DNA of 64,000 nucleotides from Rhodocyclaceae bacterium (GCA_016721505.1 JADKHX010000009.1:1-64000), one strand, 5' to 3'; shown: positions 1 through 9,631, numbered from the stretch's first letter. Program-made: numbers and translations. The notes: generated from the sequence alone by a model not told the origin.

Positions 1-1176
1 AGAGCTTAGACGGTTTGAAGATGCGCAATTACGACAAAGCGATCAGCCTTAAACCCGACTAGCGGAGGCCTTCTCCAACCGAGGTATTGCGCTCAAAGAA
101 TTTCAACAATCTGACGCTGCGCTGGCTAGTTACGACAAAGCCATTAGCCTTAAACCCGATTACGTCGAGGCCTACTCCAACCGGGGATTGCGCTCTATGA
201 ACTTAGACAGTTCGATGCCGCATTCGCCTGTTATGACAAAGCGCTTCAGTATCAAACCGATCACGCCGGGACAATTGGAATAAAAGCTTGGCGCTTCTAC
301 TATGCGGTGACTATGCGCCGGTCAGTTTTGTATGAATGGCGTTGGAGCGCTGGAACAACAGGCCTAAAGCGACCAGATTTTGTCCAACCACTGTGGTCAG
401 GTACCGAGTCATTGCTCGGTAAAACCGTCCTTTGCAGAGTGAACAAGGCTTCGGTGACACGATTCAGTTCATGCGTTATGCAACATTGGTAGCTGAACGG
501 GCAGGACGTGTACTGCCCAAGTTCCTAAACAACTGATGGGTCTGCTACAGGGTTCAAAGGGTGGAGTGAGTGGGCAGTGCAAGAGGCGCACTGCCAGCTT
601 TTGATTTTCATTACCCATTGCCTCGCTGCCATTGATCTTCGAGACAAATCTGGCGACCATTCCAAGGGAACGCCTATCTAACAAGCGCCCCGATAAGGTG
701 CATGCGTGGAGCAAGAGGCTGGGGGAAAAAGCACGGCCGCGTGTTGGTATTGTGTGGAGCGGGAGTCCAGGACATAAGCACGACCACACCCGCAGCATTG
801 CCTTAGCTTCGCTGATCGATTATCTGCCAGACGGGTTGGAGTATGTGAGTCTGCAAAAGGACTTACGTAGCAGTGACAGCGTCACACTTGCAGGCTGTTC
901 TCGGATCAGGCACTTTGGCGATGAGCTTCGCGATTTCACTGATACTGCCGCGCTTTGTGAGCTGATGGACATTGTGATCAGTGTCGATACCAGTGTGGCG
1001 CATTTAAGTGGCGCGCTTGGCAAACCCACTTGGGTATTGTTGCCCTTTGTTCCAGATTGGCGTTGGCTGTTAGACAGAGACGACAGCCCTGGTATTCGTC
1101 CGTAAAACTATACCGGCAAGGCGAGGAAAGGGTTTGGAGCAGCGTTTGGAAAGGAAAACTGATTTGCTGCTGCTGA
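1..1176 (+). pseudogene. Decayed TPR-repeat protein with glycosyltransferase-like C-terminus (5' end outside window)
   Basis: No single frame is open. Bases about 30-290 encode TPR units with the core YDKAISLKPDY followed by EAYSNRG, but frame is lost near 59 and again near 187. Bases 435-510 read QGFGDTIQFMRYATLVAERA, and 632-1090 give a glycosyltransferase-like domain (VGIVWSGSPGHKHDH, then SVDTSVAHLSGALGKPTWVLL). One more missing base near 1090 breaks the ending; restored, it reads DSPWYSSVKLYRQ and stops at 1174-1176. The architecture is that of TPR proteins fused to a sugar-transferase-like domain found in proteobacteria. Several one-base losses imply a dead gene, or poor sequence at a contig edge. 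Substrate unknown. Confidence 0.75.
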
Positions 1177-1225
1177 CCCAGTCCTAGGTCCAATTCAGTA
1201 TTCCGTTGGACTTGAAACCCGGTGC

Positions 1226-1316
1226 TGGCGGAGAGGGAGGGATTCGAACCCTCGTTAGGATATTATCCTAAACACGCTTTCCAGGCGTGCGACTTAAACC
1301 ACTCATCCACCTCTCC
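1226..1316 (-). tRNA. tRNA-Ser(GGA)
   Basis: On the minus strand a full class II tRNA folds. The acceptor pairs GGAGAGG with CCTCTCC, followed by discriminator G and an encoded CCA. The anticodon loop CTGGAAA gives GGA. A long variable arm and a T arm with TTCGAAT are present. It lies between the decayed TPR gene and nadC. Confidence 0.95.
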
Positions 1317-1372
1317 GCGGCGGTATTGCATTACTGCTGCGCTGTTGCCGGCGAAGCAGGGCGCGGATTTTA

Positions 1373-2224
1373 TCAGTCTTCGCTATGCCGTAACGAAAGA
1401 TCGATAGCGCGAATATCTTTGGTCAAACTGCCGATCGAAATGCGGTCTACACCGGTCTCGGCAATTGCACGAACCGTATCGAGGCGGACGCCGCCCGAGG
1501 CTTCAAGTTTGGCGCGACCGTTTGTAATGCGTACCGCGTCCGCCATTTGTTGCAAATCCATGTTGTCGAGCAAGATGAGTTTGGCGCCAACAGTTAAGGC
1601 TTCGTCAAGCTGTGCCAGTGTTTCGACTTCAATTTGGATGAACACATTTTCCTTAGCTAGCGCCTGCGCCGCAATCAGCGCCGGGCGGACGCCGCCAGCA
1701 GCCATGATGTGATTTTCTTTGATCAGGATGCCGTCATACAGACCGAGCCGGTGATTAGTTCCGCCGCCGCATCTCACCGCATATTTTTGTGCGAGACGCA
1801 AGCCGGGTAAGGTCTTGCGGGTGTCAACGATTTGCGCGCGGGTGCCGGCCACAGCGTCGACGTAAAGCCGAGTTACGGTGGCGGTGGCGGAAAGCAGTTG
1901 CAAGAAATTAAGCGCCGCGCGTTCAGCCGAAAGCAGCGCGCGAGTGTTGGCTTGGATTTCACACAAAGCTTGACCAGCACGCACAGTTTCACCATCGGCG
2001 ACGTGCCATCGTATTCGCGCAGTCTTATCCAATTGATTAAAACAGGCGTCGAACCACGCGGTGCCAGCGATAACTGCGGCTTCACGACAGATGACAGTGC
2101 CGCGTGACATTCGCCCGGCAGGCGAAAGTTGCGCGGTGAGATCGCCACTGCCGAGGTCTTCGGCCAGGGCAGTTTGCACATTTACTTGTACTTCTGCACG
2201 CAGCGTGTCGGGAAATTGCGCCAT
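1373..2224 (-). CDS. nadC: Nicotinate-nucleotide pyrophosphorylase (carboxylating), quinolinate phosphoribosyltransferase
   Basis: NadC converts quinolinate and PRPP to nicotinate mononucleotide, CO2 and pyrophosphate in de novo NAD synthesis in the cytoplasm. The protein from ATG 2224 is 283 residues, the usual size. It carries the family signatures DTRKTLPGLRLAQKYAV, CGGGTNHRLGLYDGILIKEN (phosphate and quinolinate contacts) and the C-terminal barrel segment LEASGGVRLDTVRAIAETGVD. The frame is open 25 codons further upstream, but that extension (MLRVCRLPRQ...) is unlike the family, so the start at MAQFPDTL is preferred. It is divergent from the FMN protein at 2385. nadA and nadB are not in this window. 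Confidence 0.95.
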   Translation of the reverse strand: MAQFPDTLRAEVQVNVQTALAEDLGSGDLTAQLSPAGRMSRGTVICREAAVIAGTAWFDACFNQLDKTARIRWHVADGETVRAGQALCEIQANTRALLSAERAALNFLQLLSATATVTRLYVDAVAGTRAQIVDTRKTLPGLRLAQKYAVRCGGGTNHRLGLYDGILIKENHIMAAGGVRPALIAAQALAKENVFIQIEVETLAQLDEALTVGAKLILLDNMDLQQMADAVRITNGRAKLEASGGVRLDTVRAIAETGVDRISIGSLTKDIRAIDLSLRHSED

Positions 2225-2384
2225 GACAAAAACCGAAAATTTGGAGTGTGCGAAGTTTACCATCCGTACTTGCCTTGGAAGGCGACAGACCCGCAGCAAG
2301 CGCGTGTATCGAATCTGGAAATCGCGTATAGACTGTTTCGAGGTTTTTCTCGATTAAACCCCGTTGGACCAGCCGGAGGTCGAT

Positions 2385-4037
2385 ATGCTAAACACCTTAG
2401 ATGCTGTCATCGCGCAACGTTATTGGGCGTGGGCGAGTTGTGCCATTTTGTGTGTTGTTTGTCTTGCGATGGCTCCTGCGTCACTTTGGTGGCTGCTGCC
2501 GGGTGGCGCATTCGGCACACTGACCTACATTGGTTTTATCGACTACACAGTGGGTCCACAAGCAATACGCCGCAACTATCCGGTCATTGCACATTTTCGT
2601 TTTTTCTTTGAAATGGTCCGCCCGGAAATCCGCCAGTACTTCATAGAGGCTGATTCCGACGAATTACCTTTCTCGCGTGCTCAACGCTCGATCGTCTACC
2701 AGCGCGCCAAAGGCATGGTGGACAAGCGTCCGTTTGGCACGCAGTTGGACGTGTATGAACCGCATTACGAATGGATTAACCATTCAATGGCACCGGCCTC
2801 GATAGACGGTCACGATTTTCGGATTGTGGTTGGTGGTCCGGATTGCACGCAGCCTTATTCGGCGAGCATATTCAATATTTCTGCGATGAGTTTTGGTGCC
2901 TTGTCATCCAACGCAATTCTTGCGCTCAACGAAGGCGCTCGCCGAGGTAACTTTTATCACGACACCGGCGAAGGGTCGATTTCGTGTCATCACCGGAAAA
3001 ATGGCGGTGACCTTACTTGGGAAATCGGTTCAGGCTACTTCGGCTGCCGCAATGCTCAGGGTGGTTTTGACGCGGATAAATTTGTCGAAAACGCAGCATC
3101 AAGCCAGGTCAAGATGATCGAAATAAAGCTCTCGCAAGGCGCCAAACCTGGCCACGGGGGTGTTTTGCCTGGTGCTAAGGTGACCGCAGAAATTGCCGAG
3201 GCGCGTGGTGTGCCGATTGGTACTGATTGCATTTCGCCGGCCCGGCATTCGGCATTTTCGACACCGCTCGAGTTGATGCATTTTGTCGCCAAATTACGTG
3301 TGCTGTCAGGTGGTAAGCCGGTCGGATTTAAGCTAGCAATCGGACACCCCTGGGAGTGGTTTGGCGTTGTCAAAGCGATGCTGGAAACGGGAATTACTCC
3401 TGATTTCATTGTGGTTGACGGCGGCGAAGGCGGCACCGGCGCGGCACCTCTGGAATTTACTGACCATGTTGGTGCACCGATGCGCGAGGCGTTAATGCTG
3501 GTGCATAACACGCTGGTTGGGGTCAATTTGCGTTCAAAAATCAAGATCGGGGTATCGGCCAAGATCGTCACCGCATTTGACATTGCGCGTGCCAGCGCGA
3601 TGGGCGCCGACTGGTGTAATTCTGCACGCGGGTTCATGTTTGCGCTTGGTTGTTTGCAAGCGCAGACTTGCCATACCGGCCATTGCCCGACCGGAGTCAC
3701 CACCCAAGATCCGCAGCGTATGAGGGCCTTGGTGGTGCCAGACAAAGCCGACCGGGTGTTTAATTTTCACCAGTCGACCTTGATCGCGCTGAAGGAGTTG
3801 CTCGCCTCTGCAGGACTTGGACACCCTGGTCAACTTGGGCCTGAACACGTAATACGGCGTATCTCCTCAACCGAGGTGAGGTCGCTGGCGACGCTGCACA
3901 CATGGGTCAAGCCAGGTGAATTGCTGACAGCGCTGATTGATGTGCCAGCGTTCAGAGTGTTTTGGGAAGTATCGCGCGCCGATACCTTTGCCGCACCACC
4001 GAATGTGCTGTCGATGCGCGGATCGAAACTTAGCTAA
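2385..4037 (+). CDS. FMN-binding glutamate synthase family protein, membrane anchored
   Basis: The protein is 550 residues and resembles the FMN/3Fe-4S domain of the large glutamate synthase subunit as a stand-alone protein. About 45 N-terminal residues form two hydrophobic segments. The barrel follows with GEGSISCHHR, GAKPGHGG, VVDGGEGGTGAAPLEF (FMN phosphate region) and the iron-sulfur motif CHTGHCPTGV. The start is ATG 2385, because GGAGGT at 2375-2380 precedes it; an in-frame TTG at 2364 has no such site. The physiological reaction of these GltB-like proteins is not settled; glutamate synthesis is an inference from the fold. Its stop overlaps the convergent nnr stop by 4 bp. Confidence 0.88.
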   Translation: MLNTLDAVIAQRYWAWASCAILCVVCLAMAPASLWWLLPGGAFGTLTYIGFIDYTVGPQAIRRNYPVIAHFRFFFEMVRPEIRQYFIEADSDELPFSRAQRSIVYQRAKGMVDKRPFGTQLDVYEPHYEWINHSMAPASIDGHDFRIVVGGPDCTQPYSASIFNISAMSFGALSSNAILALNEGARRGNFYHDTGEGSISCHHRKNGGDLTWEIGSGYFGCRNAQGGFDADKFVENAASSQVKMIEIKLSQGAKPGHGGVLPGAKVTAEIAEARGVPIGTDCISPARHSAFSTPLELMHFVAKLRVLSGGKPVGFKLAIGHPWEWFGVVKAMLETGITPDFIVVDGGEGGTGAAPLEFTDHVGAPMREALMLVHNTLVGVNLRSKIKIGVSAKIVTAFDIARASAMGADWCNSARGFMFALGCLQAQTCHTGHCPTGVTTQDPQRMRALVVPDKADRVFNFHQSTLIALKELLASAGLGHPGQLGPEHVIRRISSTEVRSLATLHTWVKPGELLTALIDVPAFRVFWEVSRADTFAAPPNVLSMRGSKLS

Positions 4038-5527
4038 GGTATCGTTTTTTCCTCGACCCAGCGATTGAGCAAGACCCGTGCTGGCGCGATGAGTTCGCTG
4101 GCAGTCAATCCTATCGGTCCGACACCTTGCGCTACACATGCTTCCGCCGCTGCGCCGTGCAATTGCACCGCGGCACATAGCGCTTCCCACGCTGGCCAGC
4201 GCTGTGCGAGCAGTGCGCCGACCATGCCGGCCAATACATCGCCAGTGCCGCCGGTGGCAAGACCGGGATTGCCCAAAGTGTTGATTCGCCAGCGCCCGTC
4301 AGGATTTGCCACCACCGTGCCGCAGCCTTTAAGTGCGACCACCGCATTGAATTGCCGTGCAAGTTTCAACGCGTTGCCGACGCGATCGGCTTGGATTTGC
4401 TTGGTCTCGCACAGCAGCAAACGCGCGGCTTCGGCGGGGTGCGGTGTGAGGACCGTCGGCGCGTTGCGACGCGCAAGATTTCTGGCCAATACCGGGTGCG
4501 CGCCGATGAGTGATAGCGCATCGGCATCGAGCAATAGAGGCGCTGGATTTTGCCGGTTGGTGCTGGTGACACGCCGTGTAATGGCTAGCGCTTCCGTAGA
4601 TAAGCCGAGCCCAGGTCCAAGCACCAAAGCCGTGCCGTTTTCCAGCGCGTCATCCACACTACGCCACATCAATTCAGCTTGTCCAAAATCCACCGCCATC
4701 GCTGTCAGCGTGCCAACGAACACACGGCCTGCGCCGAGTTGCAATCCGGCGCGCGCGGCCAAAATCGCTGCGCCTATCATGCCTTGCGCGCCGCCAATCA
4801 CCGCCAGCGATCCGTTGCTTCCCTTATGCGTGTTTTGCACGCGTGGGCGCAGGCAATTGACGTAGTCAGCGCGGGTCAAAATCGCGCCGTTTCCGCTGGC
4901 GATTTTTAGCCCCAAATGGTCGATCTGTATTACTCCGCAGTGATCTGGTCCATCCAGTGTGTAGAGGCCAGCCTTGCCGGCGATAAAAGTTAACGTGTGA
5001 GTCGCCCGCACCGCACAGCCGGCAGTTCCGCCAACAATGTCGCCGCTATCAGCACTCAGTCCGCTTGGAATATCCAGCGCCAACACGGGGCCGCCGAATG
5101 CGTTAATGCGGGCAATTAATTCGGCATATTCACCCACAATCGGGCGTTTTAATCCAATGCCAAACAGACCATCAACCACCAGGCCATATTCACCTGGGGG
5201 GACGGTAGCGTGAATATTCACACCGCCATCAATGCAACGCCGATGCGCGACGCGGGCATCATTTGGCAAAGCCTTGGCGTCGCCCACAAACTGCACAATA
5301 ACTTTACGGCCACGTCTATGTAGTTCGCGGGCGAGCACGAACGCGTCGCCGCCGTTGTTGCCGGGGCCAGCGCAGACTAATACCGTGGCGGTTGGTGCGC
5401 ACAAAGTTTGCGCCATGCGCGCCGCGGCGCCACCGGCACGTTCCATCAATGAATACGAGCCAACTGTCGCGGCAGATGCATGCTGCGCTTCGATATTTCT
5501 ATGTTCGGCGGTGTTGAGCAAAATCAT
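4034..5527 (-). CDS. nnr: Bifunctional NAD(P)H-hydrate epimerase / ADP-dependent NAD(P)H-hydrate dehydratase
   Basis: Nnr repairs hydrated NADH and NADPH. The N-terminal YjeF domain (residues about 1-215) epimerises R and S hydrates and shows CAGPGNNGGDAFVLAREL. The C-terminal ribokinase-like domain dehydrates the S form using ADP and shows GGAQGMIGAA and the nucleotide-site motif GGTGDVLAGMVGALLAQ. At 497 residues it has the normal two-domain length. A copy of the dispersed 28-bp repeat (4551-4578) lies in frame and encodes TRRVTSTNRQ just before LLLDADALSL, where relatives from memory have a shorter segment. Convergent with the FMN protein, divergent from the amidohydrolase. Confidence 0.95.
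   Translation of the reverse strand: MILLNTAEHRNIEAQHASAATVGSYSLMERAGGAAARMAQTLCAPTATVLVCAGPGNNGGDAFVLARELHRRGRKVIVQFVGDAKALPNDARVAHRRCIDGGVNIHATVPPGEYGLVVDGLFGIGLKRPIVGEYAELIARINAFGGPVLALDIPSGLSADSGDIVGGTAGCAVRATHTLTFIAGKAGLYTLDGPDHCGVIQIDHLGLKIASGNGAILTRADYVNCLRPRVQNTHKGSNGSLAVIGGAQGMIGAAILAARAGLQLGAGRVFVGTLTAMAVDFGQAELMWRSVDDALENGTALVLGPGLGLSTEALAITRRVTSTNRQNPAPLLLDADALSLIGAHPVLARNLARRNAPTVLTPHPAEAARLLLCETKQIQADRVGNALKLARQFNAVVALKGCGTVVANPDGRWRINTLGNPGLATGGTGDVLAGMVGALLAQRWPAWEALCAAVQLHGAAAEACVAQGVGPIGLTASELIAPARVLLNRWVEEKTIP
4551..4578 (-). repeat. Dispersed 28-bp repeat, copy in nnr
   Basis: Plus strand reads TGCCGGTTGGTGCTGG then TGACACGCCGTG. It is in frame within nnr, coding TRRVTSTNRQ. 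One mismatch (CCGG for CCAG) in the core. Confidence 0.85.
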
Positions 5528-5600
5528 GATTCATTCTAAAGGGCATAGCAGGCAAATTCCGGCTAGGATTACACCTGTGACATTTTGTGAAAGCCAGCCT

Positions 5601-6788
5601 ATGACGCACGATCTGTTGAACGCCTTGCTGCCCGAACTCAGCACACGAATTTCTGCGTTCCGGCGCGACATTCACGCACATCCCGAACTATCGTTCAACG
5701 AAATTCGGACTGCCAAGAAAGTCTCTGACTATCTCGAAAACTTAGGCCTGACGGTGCATAGAGGCATCGCCAAAACCGGGGTGGTGGCGAGCATCAAAGC
5801 CGGCAGTAGTTCGCGCGCGATCGGGCTGCGCGCCGACATGGACGCCCTGCCGCTGGCCGAACTAAACACCTTTGCGCATCACTCAAAAAATCCCGGACTG
5901 ATGCACGCCTGCGGCCACGACGGCCATACCTCGATGCTGCTTGGCGCTGCCGAAGCGCTGGTAGCGATGCAAAAGGCCAATGCGTTTGATGGCACGGTGC
6001 ATCTGATTTTTCAACCCGCCGAAGAAGGTGATGGTGGTGGCCGCGTGATGGTGGAAGAAGGCTTGTTCGAGCGCTTCCCCATGCAGATGGTGTTTGGTTT
6101 GCATAACTGGCCGGGCATGCCGGTAGGACAAATCGGCGTCATTGAGGGTGCGGCAATGGCTGGCACTGATAGGTTTGAAATCGAAATTACCGGACGTGGC
6201 GGTCATGCAGCGATGCCACATCAAGCGGTTGATGTGGTGGTGGCAGGTAGTGCCCTAGTGAGTTCGCTGCAATCCCTGGTCTCGCGCAGTCGCGATCCGC
6301 TCGATCCAGTGGTCATCAGCGTCACGCGTTTTCATGCCGGCACAGCCGACAATGTCTTACCCGAAGTGGCGATACTTGGCGGTACAGTCAGAACGATGGA
6401 TCCGGCAGTGCAGCAAGCCATCGAGACCGGCTTCCGGCGACTGTGCACCGGCATTGAAGCGACATACGGCGTGAGCATCAATGTCGATTACCACCGAGGC
6501 TATCCACCCACAATCAATGCACCAGCGCCGTCAGAAATTGCCCGCATCGTGGCGCGGCGGGTTGTCGGCGACAACAATGTGCACACTAATTTGAAACCGA
6601 GCATGGGCGCAGAAGATTTCGCCTACTTAGCCCAAGCCGCCCCCGGCTGCTATATCTGGCTAGGCAACGGCGGCAGCGAAGGCAACTGCATGTTGCACAA
6701 CGCCTACTACGATTTCAACGATGAGATTATTCCGCTTGGGATTCGCTATTGGACGGGATTGGTTCAACACGTCTTGGCGGTGGAATGA
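5601..6788 (+). CDS. M20 family metallo-amidohydrolase (hippurate hydrolase-like)
   Basis: A 395-residue cytoplasmic zinc peptidase-like hydrolase that should cleave the amide bond of N-acyl amino acids. Metal and catalytic motifs are in family order: RADMDALPL, MHACGHDGHTSMLLGAA, FQPAEEGDGGGRVMVEEG, then dimerisation-domain GGHAAMPHQAVD and C-terminal PSMGAEDFAYLAQA. The start at 5601 (MTHDLLNALLPELSTRISAF) matches the family; an upstream in-frame ATG at 5527 would add an unrelated 24-residue leader and overlaps the nnr start. No strong ribosome site is visible. The exact substrate (hippurate, acetyl-amino acid, IAA-amino acid) cannot be read from the sequence. Confidence 0.9.
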   Translation: MTHDLLNALLPELSTRISAFRRDIHAHPELSFNEIRTAKKVSDYLENLGLTVHRGIAKTGVVASIKAGSSSRAIGLRADMDALPLAELNTFAHHSKNPGLMHACGHDGHTSMLLGAAEALVAMQKANAFDGTVHLIFQPAEEGDGGGRVMVEEGLFERFPMQMVFGLHNWPGMPVGQIGVIEGAAMAGTDRFEIEITGRGGHAAMPHQAVDVVVAGSALVSSLQSLVSRSRDPLDPVVISVTRFHAGTADNVLPEVAILGGTVRTMDPAVQQAIETGFRRLCTGIEATYGVSINVDYHRGYPPTINAPAPSEIARIVARRVVGDNNVHTNLKPSMGAEDFAYLAQAAPGCYIWLGNGGSEGNCMLHNAYYDFNDEIIPLGIRYWTGLVQHVLAVE

Positions 6789-6808
6789 TTTTTTGCGATG
6801 GTCCCGAT

Positions 6809-7558
6809 TTAAATTCTCAACACACTACCGGTGAAACATCCCGCGCTGGCGATGCGCGAGAGTTGCGGCAGCAAGACTAATCCTGTGTCTTTGTGCAAGG
6901 CACGCGCCGCGTCAGCAAGGTCTTCACCAGTTGGTGCTGGTAACACGCCGTTACTAGCCAACGCAATCGCATTCCCCGCATCGTTAGACGGGAACACAAT
7001 CGCATGTCCGTCAAAGGCTTCAATGAGACGCTTTTTGCTGGCTGCGTAATCACGGCGCCGCGACAAAAGATTGACGCAGAGCATTCCCTCCTCAGCGAGA
7101 TGCGATTTGCAATTCAAATAAAACGGTACCGAATCCAAACGATTGGCGCGCGCTTTGGCATCAAAGCCATCGACCAAAATCAGGTCGAATTTTTGCTTGG
7201 AGACTGCAACGAAATCAGCGCCATCAGCAATGCGGATTTTGATTCGCGCCGGGTCATCAGGTAGCTTGAAAAATTGCCGTGCAGCGGCCTCAATGCGTGG
7301 GTCAATTTCCACCACGGTGAGTTGCGCTTGCGGCCGGTAACGCCACAAAAATTTTAATAGCGAACCGGCACCCAAACCGATCAGCAACACACGTTTTGGC
7401 CAGTCGTTCGGGTACATCAGCAGCGGCAACATCATCTCGCGGGTGTACTCCAGCTCAAGCGTATAGGGGCGCGCGACGCGCATCGCGCCTTGGATCCATT
7501 CCGAGCCGAAGTGCAAATAGCGTACGCCGGATTTTTCGCTGATGTCGATGGGGGTCAT
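6809..7558 (-). CDS. Spermidine synthase-like Rossmann protein
   Basis: A 249-residue protein with the nucleotide-binding core of polyamine aminopropyltransferases. VLLIGLGAGSLLKFL is the glycine loop, VVEIDPRIEAAARQFF holds the acidic residue, and LILVDGFDAKARA is the catalytic-region segment. It lacks the longer N-terminal barrel of true SpeE, so methyltransferase-like or uncertain activity is possible. The start overlaps the acyltransferase stop by 4 bp, so the two are probably translationally coupled. A repeat copy (6925-6953) is in frame and encodes SNGVLPAPTGED about 40 residues from the C-terminus. Confidence 0.8.
   Translation of the reverse strand: MTPIDISEKSGVRYLHFGSEWIQGAMRVARPYTLELEYTREMMLPLLMYPNDWPKRVLLIGLGAGSLLKFLWRYRPQAQLTVVEIDPRIEAAARQFFKLPDDPARIKIRIADGADFVAVSKQKFDLILVDGFDAKARANRLDSVPFYLNCKSHLAEEGMLCVNLLSRRRDYAASKKRLIEAFDGHAIVFPSNDAGNAIALASNGVLPAPTGEDLADAARALHKDTGLVLLPQLSRIASAGCFTGSVLRI
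6925..6953 (-). repeat. Dispersed 28-bp repeat, copy in the spermidine synthase-like gene
   Basis: Plus strand reads CACCAGTTGGTGCTGG then TAACACGCCGTTA, an almost perfect consensus copy. In frame it codes NGVLPAPTG, the same peptide as in truB. Confidence 0.92.
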
Positions 7559-8367
7559 GGCTCAGGCGATACGTTGTTAAGCAGCGCCACCGCCGCCGCG
7601 ATGCGATGCTGTGCGCGATGCGCTAGCTGCCGGCGATTTTGCTCGGGATGCTCTTCACTTCGAAGCACGCGTAACCTTGCTGTCAGCCCACCTGCGGCGG
7701 CGATGTTAAACATGCAACGCAACAGAGTCATTTCGCCAAGAAATGCTGGCGCTTCGCTGCGTGCACCGCTGGCATCGTGATAACTCAAGCTTAGGCAATG
7801 CAACTGCGCGGCGGAATCCAGCGCGCTTTGAAACAATGCCGCATGAAACGGCAAAACCTGCGCGCCACTACTGGTGGTGCCTTCGGGAAAAATCGCGAAT
7901 CGTTCGCCCGCCGCCAGCCGCGCGGTAATCCGCTGTTGCGTTTGATGCGCCGCAGTTTTGCTACCGCGCTGAATGAATTCGGTGCCGGTGCGCGCCACCA
8001 GCCAGCCAATAAATGGCCATACAGCGATATTGCTTTTGGCGACGAAAGGCGAGGGTAGTACCGAATTGATAACAAAGATATCGATAAAAGAAATGTGATT
8101 GCAGACCATCAAGCCGCTGGATAAATTTTCCTGCGCCACCGCAGACTGAAAATCGACTTTCATGTTCAGCAAATACAGCAAGCGATCTGCCCAATCGCTG
8201 ACCATTTCCTGCCGCCCTTTTACGTTGGCGCGACCATAAAACAGCGCGATGTGCAACAAACAACACACCAGCATGATGCCAATCAATAGCAAACGAACCA
8301 GCCCGCCGAGGCTACGGCCGATTGCGGCAATCGAGGAAACGAGATTGATTTGGCGGGTGAGGCTCAT
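7555..8367 (-). CDS. 1-acyl-sn-glycerol-3-phosphate acyltransferase family protein (PlsC-like)
   Basis: A 270-residue membrane acyltransferase. The N-terminal hydrophobic stretch LVRLLLIGIMLVCCLLHIAL anchors it. The catalytic H-x4-D motif is NHISFID, the second block is GTEFIQRG, and the substrate-binding block is FPEGTTSSG. The family transfers an acyl chain to lysophosphatidic acid or a related lysolipid in phospholipid or ornithine-lipid synthesis; which acceptor is used cannot be told. It is first in a two-gene minus-strand unit with the spermidine-synthase-like gene and divergent from pstS. Confidence 0.88.
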   Translation of the reverse strand: MSLTRQINLVSSIAAIGRSLGGLVRLLLIGIMLVCCLLHIALFYGRANVKGRQEMVSDWADRLLYLLNMKVDFQSAVAQENLSSGLMVCNHISFIDIFVINSVLPSPFVAKSNIAVWPFIGWLVARTGTEFIQRGSKTAAHQTQQRITARLAAGERFAIFPEGTTSSGAQVLPFHAALFQSALDSAAQLHCLSLSYHDASGARSEAPAFLGEMTLLRCMFNIAAAGGLTARLRVLRSEEHPEQNRRQLAHRAQHRIAAAVALLNNVSPEP

Positions 8368-8465
8368 AAAGAATAGTGTGATTCGTAGTGACTTTTAGAT
8401 TCGCCGGGCATTGATCTCAGGCATCAAGCGCCACAAAAAAAGATAGCTGCACAACATTCTAGGCG

Positions 8466-8485
8466 TGTCACATTCATGTCACATT
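8466..8485 (+). promoter_or_regulatory. PHO box upstream of pstS
   Basis: TGTCACATTCATGTCACATT is two direct TGTCACATT units spaced 11 bp apart, matching the PhoB recognition layout. It lies 46-65 bp ahead of the pstS start in a 163-bp gap, so phosphate-starvation induction of pstSCAB is expected. Confidence 0.82.
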
Positions 8486-8530
8486 GCATAAATAAACTGA
8501 GTTTTCCAAATTCAACTATGCGAGGCCACT

Positions 8531-9571
8531 ATGTTCTCACCTCTGAAATTAGCCACCGTTGCAAGCATTGCTGTAACGCTTTCTTTTTCCTTGCATGCCG
8601 CTGAAGTGACCGGCGCAGGTGCTTCGTTTCCGGCACCAGTTTATGCAAAATGGGCAGACGCCTATCAAAAAGCTACTAACAACAAAATTAACTATCAATC
8701 CATTGGTTCCGGCGGCGGCATCAAGCAAATCACTGCCAAGACCGTTGATTTCGGTGCCTCCGACATGCCTTTGAAGCCCGAGGCTTTAGAGAAAGATGGT
8801 CTGGTGCAATTCCCGACAGTGATCGGCGGCGAAGTCATCGTGGTTAATTTGCCCGGTATCAAATCCGGCGAAATTCGTTTGACTGGCCCAGTATTGGCAG
8901 ACATTTTCTTAGGAAAAATCCTCAAGTGGAATGACAAGGCCCTGGCGGATTTGAATCCGAAGGTGCAATTGCCAGACAGTGCCATCGCTGTGGTTCGCCG
9001 CGCTGACGGTTCAGGCACGACATTTATTTTCACCAATTATTTGTCAAAGGTCAGTGATGAGTGGAAGCAAAAAGTCGGTGAAGGCACTGCCGTGCAATGG
9101 CCTGTGGGTCTGGGCGGAAAAGGCAATGAGGGCGTGTCGGCATTCGTGCAGCGCATCCCCGGTGCGATTGGTTATGTCGAGTACGCTTATGCATTACAAA
9201 ACAAGATGACCTACACGTTGCTGCAAAACGCCAGCGGCAATTACCCCTTGCCGGATGACACGACGTTCAAAGCGGCGGCAGCAAGCGCGGATTGGACCAA
9301 GTCAGCTTTTTATGAAATTCTGACCAACGCACCTGGCAAAGATTCATGGCCGATTACTGGCGCCACTTTTATTTTGATGCACAAGCTGCAAGACAAGCCT
9401 GCGCAGGGTGCTGAGTCCTTGAAATTCTTTGAATGGAGCTACAAGAACGGCGCCAAATTGGCGGCGGAATTGGACTACGTGCCGTTGCCAGATAGCCTGA
9501 TTAAGCTGGTTCACGCATCCTGGGCGAATATTAAAGACGCCTCAGGCAAGCCGGTTTGGACTGGAAAGTAG
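8531..9571 (+). CDS. pstS: Phosphate ABC transporter substrate-binding protein PstS
   Basis: The periplasmic phosphate receptor, 346 residues. It begins with a signal peptide (KLATVASIAVTLSFSLHAAE) followed by the mature start VTGAGASFPAPVYAKWADAY. Phosphate-site motifs IGSGGGIKQI, DFGASDMPL and RRADGSGTTFIFTNYLS are present. It heads the pstSCAB operon behind the PHO box. The family delivers inorganic phosphate to the PstC/PstA channel. Start ATG 8531 follows AGGC a short distance upstream. Confidence 0.97.
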   Translation: MFSPLKLATVASIAVTLSFSLHAAEVTGAGASFPAPVYAKWADAYQKATNNKINYQSIGSGGGIKQITAKTVDFGASDMPLKPEALEKDGLVQFPTVIGGEVIVVNLPGIKSGEIRLTGPVLADIFLGKILKWNDKALADLNPKVQLPDSAIAVVRRADGSGTTFIFTNYLSKVSDEWKQKVGEGTAVQWPVGLGGKGNEGVSAFVQRIPGAIGYVEYAYALQNKMTYTLLQNASGNYPLPDDTTFKAAAASADWTKSAFYEILTNAPGKDSWPITGATFILMHKLQDKPAQGAESLKFFEWSYKNGAKLAAELDYVPLPDSLIKLVHASWANIKDASGKPVWTGK

Positions 9572-9631
9572 AGCGGGAAAATCTGCCTCACGTTGCTTGC
9601 GGCCTGAGCTTTTTAATCACTTAATACGACT

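Noticed and set aside
1222..1407. Short plus-strand frame starting MLAEREGFEPS
   Set aside because: It is the antisense of tRNA-Ser(GGA); such peptides are a common tRNA artefact.
4065..4865. 266-residue plus-strand frame
   Set aside because: Antisense shadow of nnr with low-complexity Ala/Ser/Pro composition.
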